A stretch of DNA of 64,000 nucleotides from Alloscardovia venturai (GTDB lineage Bacteria > Actinomycetota > Actinomycetes > Actinomycetales > Bifidobacteriaceae). The stretch lies in NCBI RefSeq assembly GCF_042676605.1, contig NZ_JBHTHQ010000006.1, positions 1 through 64,000 of the forward strand, in the 5' to 3' direction. Both the position numbers and the translations under genes were made by a program. The notes under the pieces were generated by a model. That model had not been told where the DNA came from. It saw only the letters and a list, made by a program, of their open reading frames with translations, and searched no databases. This document shows, one piece after another, positions 55,741-64,000 of the stretch. Each line of letters starts with the position of its first letter. Position 1 is the first letter of the stretch.

Positions 55741-56436
55741 ATGGCAACTCAGGATGAGCTGAAAAAGGCAGCAGGTATTGAAGCTGCAAAGCTCGTAAAA
55801 GACGGCATGACTGTAGGTCTCGGCACAGGCTCCACTGTTCGTTTCCTCGTCGATGAGCTTGGTCGTCGCGTGCAGGAAGAAGGGCTTAACTTTACCGGTG
55901 TGACCACTTCTCTGCGCACTAAGGAGCAGGCTGAAGGATATGGCATCAAAATTATCGATATCGATGATGTAGACCACATTGACGTCACCATTGACGGCGC
56001 AGATGAGGTTGATGCTCGGTTCGACGGCATTAAAGGCGGCGGAGCGGCTCTCCTCTGGGAGAAGATTGTGGCTACGAACTCCGACAAGATTGTATGGATT
56101 GTAGATGCATCAAAGGTAGTCAACGTCATCGGTAAGTTCCCACTTCCTGTAGAAGTTATCCCATTCGGCGCAGGTCAGGTCGTCAAGAAGTTTGAAGCAA
56201 AGGGCTACAAGCCAGTTCTTCGTCTTGACGCTCAGGGTGAGCCTGTGCGCACTGACGAGAAGAACTTCGTCGTAGACCTGCACCTCGAGAGGATTGACCA
56301 TCCACAAGAGCTTGCTGCAGACCTTATCAATACCGTGGGAGTCGTCGAGCACGGATTGTTCTTGAATATGGTCGATACCGTCATCGTTGGTGATGAAGCA
56401 GGTCCACGAGTTTTGACAAACCCACATAAGAAGTAA
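55741..56436 (+). CDS. rpiA: ribose-5-phosphate isomerase A
   Basis: 231 residues. GLGTGSTVRFLVDELG, DGADEVD, and GGGAALLWEKIVA are the phosphate-binding and catalytic signatures of RpiA; Lys in this last segment and the Asp pair build the active site. Interconverts ribose 5-phosphate and ribulose 5-phosphate, feeding the bifid shunt and nucleotide synthesis. AAAGGAGG 6 nt upstream predicts high translation. Confidence 0.95.
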   Translation: MATQDELKKAAGIEAAKLVKDGMTVGLGTGSTVRFLVDELGRRVQEEGLNFTGVTTSLRTKEQAEGYGIKIIDIDDVDHIDVTIDGADEVDARFDGIKGGGAALLWEKIVATNSDKIVWIVDASKVVNVIGKFPLPVEVIPFGAGQVVKKFEAKGYKPVLRLDAQGEPVRTDEKNFVVDLHLERIDHPQELAADLINTVGVVEHGLFLNMVDTVIVGDEAGPRVLTNPHKK

Positions 56437-56473
56437 GCCTTCTTCTAAGCTTTCTTCACGATAAAACTATGCA

Positions 56474-56499
56474 AAGAGCCCCTCACATGAGGAGCTCTT
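56474..56499. terminator. terminator between rpiA and the acyl-CoA ligase gene
   Basis: AAGAGC...GCTCTT with CCTCA/TGAGG inside and one mismatch pair, followed by ATTTTTACTT on the plus strand and TTGCATAG on the minus strand. It can serve both convergent genes. Confidence 0.8.
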
Positions 56500-56531
56500 A
56501 TTTTTACTTACTTTCGTTGTTTATCGCTTTA

Positions 56532-58364
56532 CTATTTGCCACTTCGCAACACATAAATTTTAGTATCGATAAGCTGTGCATAGTGCTTGACGATGACGTT
56601 ACGCTTCGCCTTTAAACTCGCAGTCAGCATGCCATTAGCTTCAGTAAAGCTTTCAGGAATGATTTCGAACTTGCGGATAGACTCTGCGCGGGAAACCTGC
56701 TGATTTGCCCTGTTTATAGCACTATCCACTTCGGCTATGACAATAGGATTCTTTGCCGCTTCCTCGAGGTCTGTCACAGGCGCAGCACCTTGAGCTTTGA
56801 GCCACGCATTCGTATCGTTGAGGTCAAGTGTCACGAGGGCAGCGATAAATGGTCGTTTATCTCCGATGACGACGCACTGGTCGACAACTGGAGAAATCAT
56901 CACGCTTGACTCGAGAATACCCGGCGATACATTCTTTCCGCCTGCCGTGATAATGAGTTCTTTCTTGCGTCCAGTTAGATAGATGAAACCGTCTTTGTCA
57001 ATATCCCCAAGGTCTCCAGTATGAAGCCAACCGTCGTGAATCTGCTGCTGGGTAAGCTCTGGATGATTGTGGTAACCTTTACACACGGCTGCACCTTTGA
57101 TGCATAGCTCTCCATCGTCAGCGACACCAAACGTTAAGCCTTCCAACGGCAAGCCGACCGAGCCAATCTTATATCCCGAAGTTGGGTTCACACACGCGGG
57201 TGCACACGTCTCTGTCATGCCGTAGCCCTCCAGCAAAGGAAGCCCCACACCGTTAAAGAAGTGCGCGATAGATGAGTCCAAAGGCGCTCCCCCAGACACC
57301 GCATAGTCTACCTGTCCGCCAAATACATCCATGATATTCGAATAGACCACTTTTTTGAAGAATGCGTACTTTACGCGATTCCACATACTCAACTTCTGAT
57401 GCGCCTGTTGGGCCATGGACCACTGGCGTGCAGTCTGGGCAGCGCTAGCAAAGAGTTTGCCAGCTATACCACTACCTGCCTTCTGCGAAGCAGCGTTAAA
57501 CACCTTTTCAAATATGCGAGGCACAGCCAAGATAAACGTAGGTTTGAACGACTGAAAGTCTGCGATAATCGTTTTCATATCGCTCGAAAGACCCAATACA
57601 ATGTCCGAACCAATGCTATAGAACTGCATATAACGGGCAAAGACATGAGCCAGCGGTAAGAAAAGCAGAAGGCGAGCTCCGCCAGGACGATAGCAAATAT
57701 CCATCATGGACTGTATACCCGAATTTGCCATGTACACAAAGTTTCGATGGGTAAGTTCGATGCCTTTTGGCGTCCCCGTTGAACCTGAGGTATACACGAT
57801 GGTCGCCACCGCATCGCCATGAATAGAATCTACACGAGCCTGATAAGTAGCATCCGTTATGGTCTTGCCAAGCTCAAGTAAAGTATCGATGACAGAGTAC
57901 TGCGCATGCGTTTTATCGATAACGAGAACTTCTCCGAGAGTAGGTACATCGTCGATAACAGACTCTACCTTGTCACGTTGCTCGTCGTTTTCTGCAAAAA
58001 TCATGCGGATGTGAGAGTCGTTAGCGATATTCTGCACTTGGGACGCAGAATTTGTTTGATAAATTGGTACGGTCAATGCACCGATGCTCATAATGGCAAT
58101 ATCGAGTGCAGTCCACTCCCAGCGTGTCTGAGACAAAATCCCGATTGCTTCCCCAGGCTGGACCCCTTTACGAATCAAGCCTTTCGCAAGACCTTTGACG
58201 AGTTCATAAAATTCGCTAGCAGTAAATGATTTCCACTGATTGTCGGTTTTATACTCAATCAGCGACTTATCTGCCGTCCTCGATACACGGGACGTCAGAA
58301 TGGATAGAACGTTCGCATCACCATCAATAGGTTTCGACACGGGGCGCGTATACTCTTTACGCAT
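56532..58364 (-). CDS. long-chain acyl-CoA synthetase (AMP-binding)
   Basis: 610 residues, ANL superfamily. AMP-binding P-loop TIVYTSGSTGTPKG (about 190-203), GGAPLDSS, YGMTETCAP, and TGDLGDIDKDGFIYLTGRKK with the C-terminal catalytic Lys region are present. Activates fatty acids to acyl-CoA via acyl-AMP, probably to recycle exogenous fatty acids into membrane lipids. Monocistronic. Confidence 0.92.
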   Translation of the reverse strand: MRKEYTRPVSKPIDGDANVLSILTSRVSRTADKSLIEYKTDNQWKSFTASEFYELVKGLAKGLIRKGVQPGEAIGILSQTRWEWTALDIAIMSIGALTVPIYQTNSASQVQNIANDSHIRMIFAENDEQRDKVESVIDDVPTLGEVLVIDKTHAQYSVIDTLLELGKTITDATYQARVDSIHGDAVATIVYTSGSTGTPKGIELTHRNFVYMANSGIQSMMDICYRPGGARLLLFLPLAHVFARYMQFYSIGSDIVLGLSSDMKTIIADFQSFKPTFILAVPRIFEKVFNAASQKAGSGIAGKLFASAAQTARQWSMAQQAHQKLSMWNRVKYAFFKKVVYSNIMDVFGGQVDYAVSGGAPLDSSIAHFFNGVGLPLLEGYGMTETCAPACVNPTSGYKIGSVGLPLEGLTFGVADDGELCIKGAAVCKGYHNHPELTQQQIHDGWLHTGDLGDIDKDGFIYLTGRKKELIITAGGKNVSPGILESSVMISPVVDQCVVIGDKRPFIAALVTLDLNDTNAWLKAQGAAPVTDLEEAAKNPIVIAEVDSAINRANQQVSRAESIRKFEIIPESFTEANGMLTASLKAKRNVIVKHYAQLIDTKIYVLRSGK

Positions 58365-58766
58365 ATTAACCTTCTTCAGCCTTCTTTGCTTTATCTCCTC
58401 TTCTTGAGTTTATACCTGTGTGTACCTCAACGCTGATTCCGCTCTTCTATTACCCTTGCATCCCTTCAGCTTTGTGTCCCGCCTTCACAGACTCGTCACG
58501 TTTCTCAGAGAATTCTCAGGTTTCTTACGGGATGTCTCTCAGAAATGCTTGGTTATATAAATACCAACGCAAGGAAGTAACCGCACAGGAACCTGAGTTC
58601 TGAACAAACGGAAGCTGAGCTGACTACCTCCCCAAGAAAACTTAATCCCTTCTTCTCTTTTCTCTCTCTTCTCTTAAGTCTCAGGCGGCTCTTAGCTACC
58701 TGAGACTTTCTTCATCACGTCAAACTTCTTGTTTCAAGCCACATTCACTCAACCAAACGAAACGCA
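58365..58766. other. 400-base intergenic region with orphan hairpin
   Basis: No gene is supported. It holds repeated TCTCAG words near 58500-58545, a polypyrimidine run (about 58646-58675), and a perfect 10-bp hairpin AAGTCTCAGG...CCTGAGACTT (58676-58708), followed on the plus strand by TTCTTCATC, without an upstream plus-strand gene. It may end a small RNA or be a stray hairpin. Confidence 0.4.
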
Positions 58767-58806
58767 AAGGTTCCTCGACAATTGAGAACAATTACCAAGG
58801 AACCTT
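58767..58806 (-). terminator. terminator of ABC sugar transporter operon
   Basis: AAGGTTCCT and AGGAACCTT (9 bp) with inner AATTG/CAATT, followed on the minus strand by TTGCGTTTC. It lies 44 bases beyond the last permease gene. Confidence 0.75.
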
Positions 58807-58849
58807 AAACTTCGTCTGCTATACGCCGTATGTGCAGTAAAGCCTTAAT

Positions 58850-59707
58850 TTACTTCACCGCACCGCGCATTACACCACCGATGACCCAACGCTGAGCGAA
58901 GATATACACGATGAGCACTGGAGCCATCGCCATCAGGTAGCTAGAGAACGCAATTGGGTAGTTCGAGGTGAACTGGCTTTGGAACACATACTGTGCTAAT
59001 GGGATGGTTTGGTTTGACTGATCTGTCAAAGTAATCAATGGCAGAAGGAAGTCATTCCACGCCCACAATGCCGTCAGGATAGCAATAGTCGCATTGATAG
59101 GTCCCATAAGCGGGAAGATAATAGTCCAGAAGATACGCCATGTGCTTGCACCGTCGATGCGAGCAGCCTCTTCCAAAGAAATCGGAATCGAACGGATGAA
59201 TCCGATAGCAATGAAGAGATTCGTACCCAGGCCGAGAATAACGTAGAGGATGACCAGACCGACCTGATTGTCCAAGTGAAGCATACCCATTTGGGAAGCA
59301 ATCGGAAGCATCACTACGGTAAATGGCACGAACATCATCGCAAGGAAGAAGTAGTACAAGAAGCGGAAGAACTTCTTATCCATATTGCGAGCTACTGCAT
59401 ACGCTACGAAAGTATTCGTCAGCAAGGTAAACACAATAGCGAGCACTGTAATGATTGCTGAGTTCAGCGCAGCCTTTGGATAATTTACCTGGTTCCATGC
59501 GGAGGCAAAGTTACCCCAATTCCATGTGGTCGGCAGAGAGAAGTCGCCCGCAGTTTTAGGAGTCTTGAGCGCTGTCACGATGGCAAAATAGAGAGGTACG
59601 AGAACCGTCAGAGACAGAACTGCTACTACTGCTGTAAGCCACCAATTGATGCGGTGATTCTTACGAATCTTTTCAGCCTTAACTGGCTTTGTCATTGTTT
59701 CAGCCAT
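58850..59707 (-). CDS. carbohydrate ABC permease, MalG-type
   Basis: 285 residues, six membrane helices, with the EAA loop EEAARIDGASTWRIFWTIIF that docks the ATPase. It is the second permease of a CUT1-type importer; one base separates it from the first permease gene. No ATPase gene is linked, so a shared MsmK-type ATPase encoded elsewhere is expected. Confidence 0.9.
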   Translation of the reverse strand: MAETMTKPVKAEKIRKNHRINWWLTAVVAVLSLTVLVPLYFAIVTALKTPKTAGDFSLPTTWNWGNFASAWNQVNYPKAALNSAIITVLAIVFTLLTNTFVAYAVARNMDKKFFRFLYYFFLAMMFVPFTVVMLPIASQMGMLHLDNQVGLVILYVILGLGTNLFIAIGFIRSIPISLEEAARIDGASTWRIFWTIIFPLMGPINATIAILTALWAWNDFLLPLITLTDQSNQTIPLAQYVFQSQFTSNYPIAFSSYLMAMAPVLIVYIFAQRWVIGGVMRGAVK

Positions 59708-59708
59708 T

Positions 59709-60623
59709 TTAGATTTCCTCCCTATCGCCGAAGAACTTCAGCTGGATGAATGCCAGAATTGCGAGGACAATGAAGAATGTCACAGCGTTCGCCATCTGGT
59801 AGGAGTATTCGCCGGAGCCCAAACCGTTATGGAAGATGAGGTACGACACAGTTTCCGTCTTGGAATCAGGACCGCCACCGGTCAATGCTACGACCTGATC
59901 GAAGGTGCTCAGTGCGTTCTTGAGTCCGAGCACCATGTTGATGGTGACGAACGGTCCAAGAAGTGGAAGTGTCAACTGGGTGAACTTCGTCCAGCCTGTC
60001 GCACCATCAATTTCGCCCGCTTCGTAAATCTCGGAGTCGATAGTCTGCAGACCTGCCAAGTACAAAAGCGTTGAGTAAGCTACGCCCTGCCAGATGGAAA
60101 GGAAGACTATAGGGAACCACGCTAAGTCAGGATTTGTAATCATCGACGTAGACAGCCAGTCGATATGAAGAGCCTGTCCAAGTGCTGGAAGAGGCTCCAT
60201 AAAGATGTACTTGAAAACGTAGCCGATGACAAGCACGGAGAGAGTATATGGGATGAAGAAGATAGCGCGGAAACCATTCTTAAAAGCAATCTTGGAATCC
60301 AAAAGAACTGCCATCAAAAGACCAAAAGCATTCGTACCTAGAGTAATCACAATTGCGATAAGAATTGTGAAGAGGTAAGAATAGCCTACACGACTATCTT
60401 GGAACATCGCGATGTAATTCTTAAAACCAATGAACTTCCATGTACCGTAACCGGTGGAATTGGTCAAAGAATAGAAAGCACCCTGAAGGAATGGCCAGTA
60501 CAAGAAAAGTGCTACGAGAATTGCAGCTGGTACCGTCATCCAATAAAATGCTGGGTCGACTTTACGACGCGAGAAAGTGCTTTTCTTTGCCTTTTTCGAC
60601 TTAGCCGCTGTTGCATTTACCAT
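59709..60623 (-). CDS. carbohydrate ABC permease, MalF-type
   Basis: 304 residues with six membrane helices and the EAA loop YEAGEIDGATGWTKFTQLTL. First permease of the CUT1-type importer. It sits between the binding-protein gene (14 bases) and the second permease. Basic N-terminus (KSKKAKKSTFSRRK) is on the cytoplasmic side. Confidence 0.9.
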   Translation of the reverse strand: MVNATAAKSKKAKKSTFSRRKVDPAFYWMTVPAAILVALFLYWPFLQGAFYSLTNSTGYGTWKFIGFKNYIAMFQDSRVGYSYLFTILIAIVITLGTNAFGLLMAVLLDSKIAFKNGFRAIFFIPYTLSVLVIGYVFKYIFMEPLPALGQALHIDWLSTSMITNPDLAWFPIVFLSIWQGVAYSTLLYLAGLQTIDSEIYEAGEIDGATGWTKFTQLTLPLLGPFVTINMVLGLKNALSTFDQVVALTGGGPDSKTETVSYLIFHNGLGSGEYSYQMANAVTFFIVLAILAFIQLKFFGDREEI

Positions 60624-60637
60624 TTTCCACTCCTTCC

Positions 60638-61927
60638 TTAGTCTCTAAAGTTACGAGCCTGCACCTTGGCATACTCGGTTTGCATAGCGTTTGTAAACTG
60701 CTTGACGTTGCCAGTAGTAATCAACGTCTGCTCAAAACCAGCGATGTTGACTGATGCAGGAATGTAGTGATCGCAGAAGTCGGTCAGTTTTCCTGCCTTG
60801 TAGAAGTCCAGCACACCGTTGAGCGCAGGGTCACCGACGTAGGTGTCTTTATATGGCGAGAATGCAGACTGCTGCTTGGAGTAGTCTTTGACGTTCTTCT
60901 GCTCCATAAGGAAGTCAACGAACATGCGTGCTTCCTTGTAATGCTTGGTGTTTGCACCAATGGTAAGCATGACGTCATCGCCAGCAGTGAGCTTCTGCTC
61001 GCTTACATTGTCCGTCGCAGGCATCTGAGCAAAACGAAGGTTGGCATTCTTATTGACCAAACGAACATTTGGAATGGCATATGTACCGAGTGGAAGAATT
61101 GCCGCTTTGCCTGCTGCGAGATTCTGTGTCGCCTGCTGATATGTGATAGAAGGATTCTTCTGAGTGTAATTCTTATAGAGAGTGACAAGTTTACCGGCGA
61201 CTGGCTCCCACAATTCATTGAGAGTGGTCTTACCAGCAGCAAGATCAGTGTACTTCTCTTCCGGCACGAGAGTGGAGTTCAAAGAAGATAGTGGCGCCTG
61301 CAAAGTCCATCCCTCAGCCTCGGAAGCTTCCAAAGGCGTGATGCCCTTATCCTTGAAACGCTGAAGGAGCGCGATAAACTCAGACCATGTCTTCGGTGGA
61401 TTGTTTGGATCCTCACCAGCTTTCTTCCAGACATCAACGTTGATGATGTAGCCAGAAGCATTGCCCGCATAAGGGATAGCATAAAGGCGCTTCTTGGAAG
61501 CATCTTTTGTCTGAACCAAATTCTTAGCGATGCTTACCATGCCAGGATTAAGCTTGGATACAATAGGATCATCTGTAAAGTCGTGGAATACTCCAGTTTC
61601 AGCAAGCTGACCGAAGCTGATATCGCCATTTTCTGTCAAAACATCCGGAACACGATGCTTGACAAGGCGTGTGCGCAAATCAGTTGTCGCATCTGAAGAA
61701 TTATTTACGTTAATCTTGATATTTGGATGCAACTTCTCAAATTCGCGGGCTTTTGCAGTAAACCATGTCGCTGCCTCAGCCTTGAACTGGAAGAAGTCCA
61801 AAGTAACGGTCTGAGAGGATGAGGAACCGCATGCTGCCGCGCCCATTATCATCGCGGCAGTCGCCACAACTGCGACAGCGCGCGTGACAATTCTTCCTAA
61901 TCCTCGACCATGAGATAACTTCATCAT
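60638..61927 (-). CDS. sugar-binding lipoprotein of ABC importer
   Basis: 429 residues, solute-binding protein of the CUT1 class. Lipoprotein signal peptide with lipobox MGAAAC (Cys33) followed by GSSSS. Mature part starts VTLDFFQFKAE and shows ENGDISFGQLAETG, YAIPYAGNASGYIINVDVWK as in oligosaccharide-binding proteins. GGAGG lies 7 nt before the ATG. First gene of the operon; the ligand is unknown, and no glycosidase is adjacent to hint at it. Confidence 0.9.
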   Translation of the reverse strand: MMKLSHGRGLGRIVTRAVAVVATAAMIMGAAACGSSSSQTVTLDFFQFKAEAATWFTAKAREFEKLHPNIKINVNNSSDATTDLRTRLVKHRVPDVLTENGDISFGQLAETGVFHDFTDDPIVSKLNPGMVSIAKNLVQTKDASKKRLYAIPYAGNASGYIINVDVWKKAGEDPNNPPKTWSEFIALLQRFKDKGITPLEASEAEGWTLQAPLSSLNSTLVPEEKYTDLAAGKTTLNELWEPVAGKLVTLYKNYTQKNPSITYQQATQNLAAGKAAILPLGTYAIPNVRLVNKNANLRFAQMPATDNVSEQKLTAGDDVMLTIGANTKHYKEARMFVDFLMEQKNVKDYSKQQSAFSPYKDTYVGDPALNGVLDFYKAGKLTDFCDHYIPASVNIAGFEQTLITTGNVKQFTNAMQTEYAKVQARNFRD

Positions 61928-62058
61928 CTCTTGTCCTCCATTCTCCGTGAGTGCTTCGTTGCCACATCCTAAATCTCGCGGTGCTACTGTGGTGCACCAT
62001 CGAACCGGCTTGAGAACTCACGATAGCGACAGTGTAACGCGCCTTTTCGACGAAACGC

Positions 62059-62112
62059 ACATGTTCGCACATGTTTGTCTCAAATATATATTTCGTTAAT
62101 AAGTAGCCACAA
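62059..62112 (-). promoter_or_regulatory. promoter and operator of ABC sugar operon
   Basis: -35 TTGTGG (62107-62112) and -10 TATATA or TATATT (62083-62090), followed by ACATGT-TCGC-ACATGT (62059-62074), which covers the predicted start site. The position suits a repressor operator. A second dyad, TTTGTAT-CATTT-ATACAAA (62124-62142), lies just upstream of the -35. Confidence 0.5.
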
Positions 62113-62142
62113 AAAGCAGAAGATTTGTATCATTTATACAAA

Positions 62143-62276
62143 CACAATTTAAGGTCATCTTCGACCTGTATCGCCGCTGCCGTCGTCACTTGCTTCTTAC
62201 TTGCACTCACTCTTTATGCGTATGCGCAATCACACTGCAATACGATGCGCAATATACGATGCACGACATACGAAAA
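62143..62276. other. intergenic region
   Basis: No gene is supported. It contains two copies of ATACGATGC (62240-62248 and 62254-62262) and is otherwise featureless. Confidence 0.35.
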
Positions 62277-62300
62277 GGAGCACACCCGAAGGTCTGCTCC
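62277..62300 (-). terminator. terminator of bS22 gene
   Basis: GGAGCA-x-ACC, loop TTCG, GGT-x-TGCTCC on the minus strand, followed by TTTTCG. A stable UUCG-capped hairpin 22 bases past the stop. Confidence 0.85.
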
Positions 62301-62321
62301 TCTAACGCTTATTTTTTAAGA

Positions 62322-62411
62322 CTACTTACGCTGGTGGCGAGTCTTACGCAGCAATTTGCGATGCTTCTTCTTGCTCATACGCTTGCGGCGCTTCTTGATG
62401 ACCGAACCCAT
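62322..62411 (-). CDS. 30S ribosomal protein bS22 (AURKAIP1/COX24-type)
   Basis: 29 residues beginning MGSVIKKRRKRMSKKKH and ending RKTRHQRK, almost all basic. This is the tiny extra small-subunit protein of actinobacteria, present on their ribosomes near the decoding region. The upstream GAGGAGGC sequence (minus strand, about 62413-62421) is a good ribosome-binding site. Easily missed because of its size. It supports the actinobacterial origin of the window. Confidence 0.93.
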   Translation of the reverse strand: MGSVIKKRRKRMSKKKHRKLLRKTRHQRK

Positions 62412-62522
62412 CAGAGCCTCCTCTAGTAAATTGACAACTTTCCCTATAGTACTACGGATTGGCGACTGGTATGGCACGCATGCCCAAAATAGTATTCAAA
62501 GGATCTATCCACAAACTTCTTC

Positions 62523-62552
62523 GCCTGAGTAGCGCCGCGGTACTGCTCAGGC
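62523..62552 (-). terminator. weak terminator-like hairpin
   Basis: GCCTGAG and CTCAGGC enclose a GC-rich loop 20 bases beyond the 241-residue gene. The T tract is poor. Confidence 0.4.
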
Positions 62553-62571
62553 TACTTAGCGCCTACGTACC

Positions 62572-63297
62572 CTAATACGGGAACTTCGCATAAAAATTAT
62601 TAACAGCATTTGCAGGGCCTTGTGCCTGGAACACCGTCGTGCCATTCTGCCACACCACAACAGACTGCTCTGAATTACCCTCTACAGCATGTAATTCGTA
62701 TGCACCAGTCTCTTTCCCGTTCACATTGACTTTACCACTCGCCTTCTTATCGCCTTTTAGTGCACTCACCAAAGAGGTGTACTGAGCATTTGCGTAATCA
62801 GCTGAAGTCCACTGGCCGAAGGTCACAGTAATGTCGGCTTTATGATCGCCATTCGTATACACGACTTGATATTCCTCAGTAGGCTCTGAAGATTCCCACG
62901 CCGTGATAGATTTCACTTCCCCACGCGCGTAAGACTCGACACTATCAGGAAGAATTTTTTCCAAATCTGTAGCATCCTGTGGCAGGGCTACCGGATCTAC
63001 TGACACTACAGCTTGAGTGCCTGTAGCTACGTGCGAACCGTTATCCGCACTGTGTCGCGCCCACCCTGGCCATATAAACGCTGCAATCAACGACACGCCG
63101 ATAATCACAAAAATCACAGCGATAGCAATAGCGCGATTCCTATGGGAGAGCTTATGCTCTTCTTGTGCTTTCTCCACAGATGGAGCCCCGTTAGCCTCAG
63201 ATATTTTGTGAGATTCTTGCACTCCGCTCTCATCTACCGCATTTTCACTATTAGATACTGCCATATCGAGCTTTTTCTCCTCGGTCATATTTCTCAT
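62572..63297 (-). CDS. membrane-anchored protein of unknown function
   Basis: 241 residues: about 55 polar cytoplasmic residues rich in Glu, one membrane helix (AIAIAVIFVIIGVSLIAAFI), then an extracytoplasmic domain of about 150 residues with no Cys and no motif that I recognise (EEYQVVYTNGDHKADITVTF, QSVVVWQNGTTVFQAQGP). The domain resembles substrate-free carrier folds in size only. Divergent from the DUF975 gene. Confidence 0.7.
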   Translation of the reverse strand: MRNMTEEKKLDMAVSNSENAVDESGVQESHKISEANGAPSVEKAQEEHKLSHRNRAIAIAVIFVIIGVSLIAAFIWPGWARHSADNGSHVATGTQAVVSVDPVALPQDATDLEKILPDSVESYARGEVKSITAWESSEPTEEYQVVYTNGDHKADITVTFGQWTSADYANAQYTSLVSALKGDKKASGKVNVNGKETGAYELHAVEGNSEQSVVVWQNGTTVFQAQGPANAVNNFYAKFPY

Positions 63298-63379
63298 TGT
63301 GTCATGAGTTTAAGACCCTCTATGTTTCGCACAACGGGTAAGGTGTACATCACGTTAAAGTTTGAACAGAAGGGGCATT

Positions 63380-64000
63380 ATGACTCGTGCACAATTAAAA
63401 GCACAAGCTAAAGCATCTCTCCAGGGCAAGTATGGCAAATCCATCGGATTGCTCTTAATCATCGAAGTCATTGGATTAGCTTTTGGAATTCTTGCGACGA
63501 TAGTATCTCCGTATACACGAACTAGTGAAGGGTTGTACACTACATCAAATGGTTTCGGTCCCTTCATCCGATTTATCGGCGGAATTGTTACAGCTCTCTT
63601 AGGCATATCCTTTATGCTCTATTCTCTGCATGTCATTGATCGCACTGACAAGGGTGTGGGGGAGGAACTCGTAGCACCTTATAATAACGATAAAGCGTGG
63701 AGCACTATTAAGAATGCTCTCCTCGTTTGGATATTTACATTTTTATGGTCTCTTCTCCTCGCCATTCCGGGCATTGTCAAGTCCTACTCATACTCCATGA
63801 GCTACTATCTCACTGAGGACTGGGGCAATCAAGGATACAAGTTGAAGAGCACTGAGGCTATCAATGAATCCCGACGATTGATGAAGGGACACAAGTGGGA
63901 GCTTTTTGTACTTGACCTTTCCTTCCTTGGATGGATCATCCTTACTCCATTCACTCTCGGTTTCCTTCTCCTTTGGCTCGTTCCATATATGTCTGCTACT
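63380..64000 (+). CDS. DUF975 family membrane protein, truncated by window end
   Basis: 207 codons are visible and the frame is open to the edge. MTRAQLKAQAKASLQGKYGK at the N-terminus and IPGIVKSYSYSMSYYLTED and EAINESRRLMKGHKWELF later are characteristic of DUF975, multi-pass membrane proteins of unknown role. AGAAGGGG lies about 7 nt upstream of the ATG. Confidence 0.85.
   Translation, partial: MTRAQLKAQAKASLQGKYGKSIGLLLIIEVIGLAFGILATIVSPYTRTSEGLYTTSNGFGPFIRFIGGIVTALLGISFMLYSLHVIDRTDKGVGEELVAPYNNDKAWSTIKNALLVWIFTFLWSLLLAIPGIVKSYSYSMSYYLTEDWGNQGYKLKSTEAINESRRLMKGHKWELFVLDLSFLGWIILTPFTLGFLLLWLVPYMSAT

Noticed and set aside
62240..62262. Short direct repeats resembling a CRISPR or iteron start
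   Set aside because: Only two 9-base copies at a 14-base period; too short and too few.

Overview
The window looks like a chromosome segment from a low-to-medium GC member of the Actinomycetota, most likely Bifidobacteriaceae. Supporting this are the tiny actinobacterial 30S protein bS22 (29 codons at 62322-62411), a PspC-fused histidine kinase paired with a LuxR-type regulator, a DUF4125/DUF4037 pair, several saccharolytic gene clusters and streptococcal-like sortase-dependent pili. The genus is inferred, not proven. GC content is by eye slightly under 50%. There are no IS elements, no CRISPR and no phage genes.

Layout. (1) 0.1-21 kb: plant or host glycoside use. A TetR regulator, a cytosolic GH3 and an MFS carrier form one unit with a very clear promoter and operator. 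They are followed by a DUF3800 gene with a structured leader RNA, a broken TipA-like gene, a GH2 galactosidase, a secreted circularly permuted GH3 with a small membrane protein, a GH78 rhamnosidase with a GPH-type carrier, an AgrC/LytTR-type two-component system and another MFS carrier. (2) 21-28.8 kb: a Fic protein with an unusually long promoter dyad, a beta-lactamase-fold pseudogene, and a TPR-DUF4037/DUF4125 pair whose first gene carries a T7 frameshift. (3) 26.6-31.2 kb: a divergent PspC locus (membrane proteins on one side, sensor kinase plus LuxR regulator on the other), apparently with leaderless transcripts on both sides. (4) 31.3-35.1 kb: a metal-homeostasis unit (P1B ATPase, HMA protein, ferritin-like protein, Fnr-type regulator) with two matching Fnr boxes. 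(5) 35.1-35.6 kb: a RelB/YafQ toxin-antitoxin pair. (6) 35.9-39.7 kb: the upper mevalonate pathway as a three-gene operon. (7) 40-42 kb: an MFS-CBS fusion. (8) 42.1-48.1 kb: a complete FctA-type pilus operon with a VWA adhesin, a catalytically dead signal-peptidase-like protein, a pilin and two class B sortases. (9) 48.5-58.4 kb: tRNA-Ser, YcxB-like genes, and housekeeping genes serS, a diacylglycerol kinase, pgm, rnhA, rpiA and an acyl-CoA ligase. (10) 58.8-64 kb: a sugar ABC importer without its own ATPase, bS22, and two membrane proteins, the last cut by the window edge.

How it works together: cluster 1 imports and hydrolyses beta-glucosides, beta-galactosides and rhamnosides. The secreted GH3 acts outside the cell; the other hydrolases lack signal peptides and depend on the MFS carriers. 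The pilus operon gives host attachment. The Fnr-type regulator in cluster 4 probably controls its own unit through the two TTGAY-N4-RTCAA sites.
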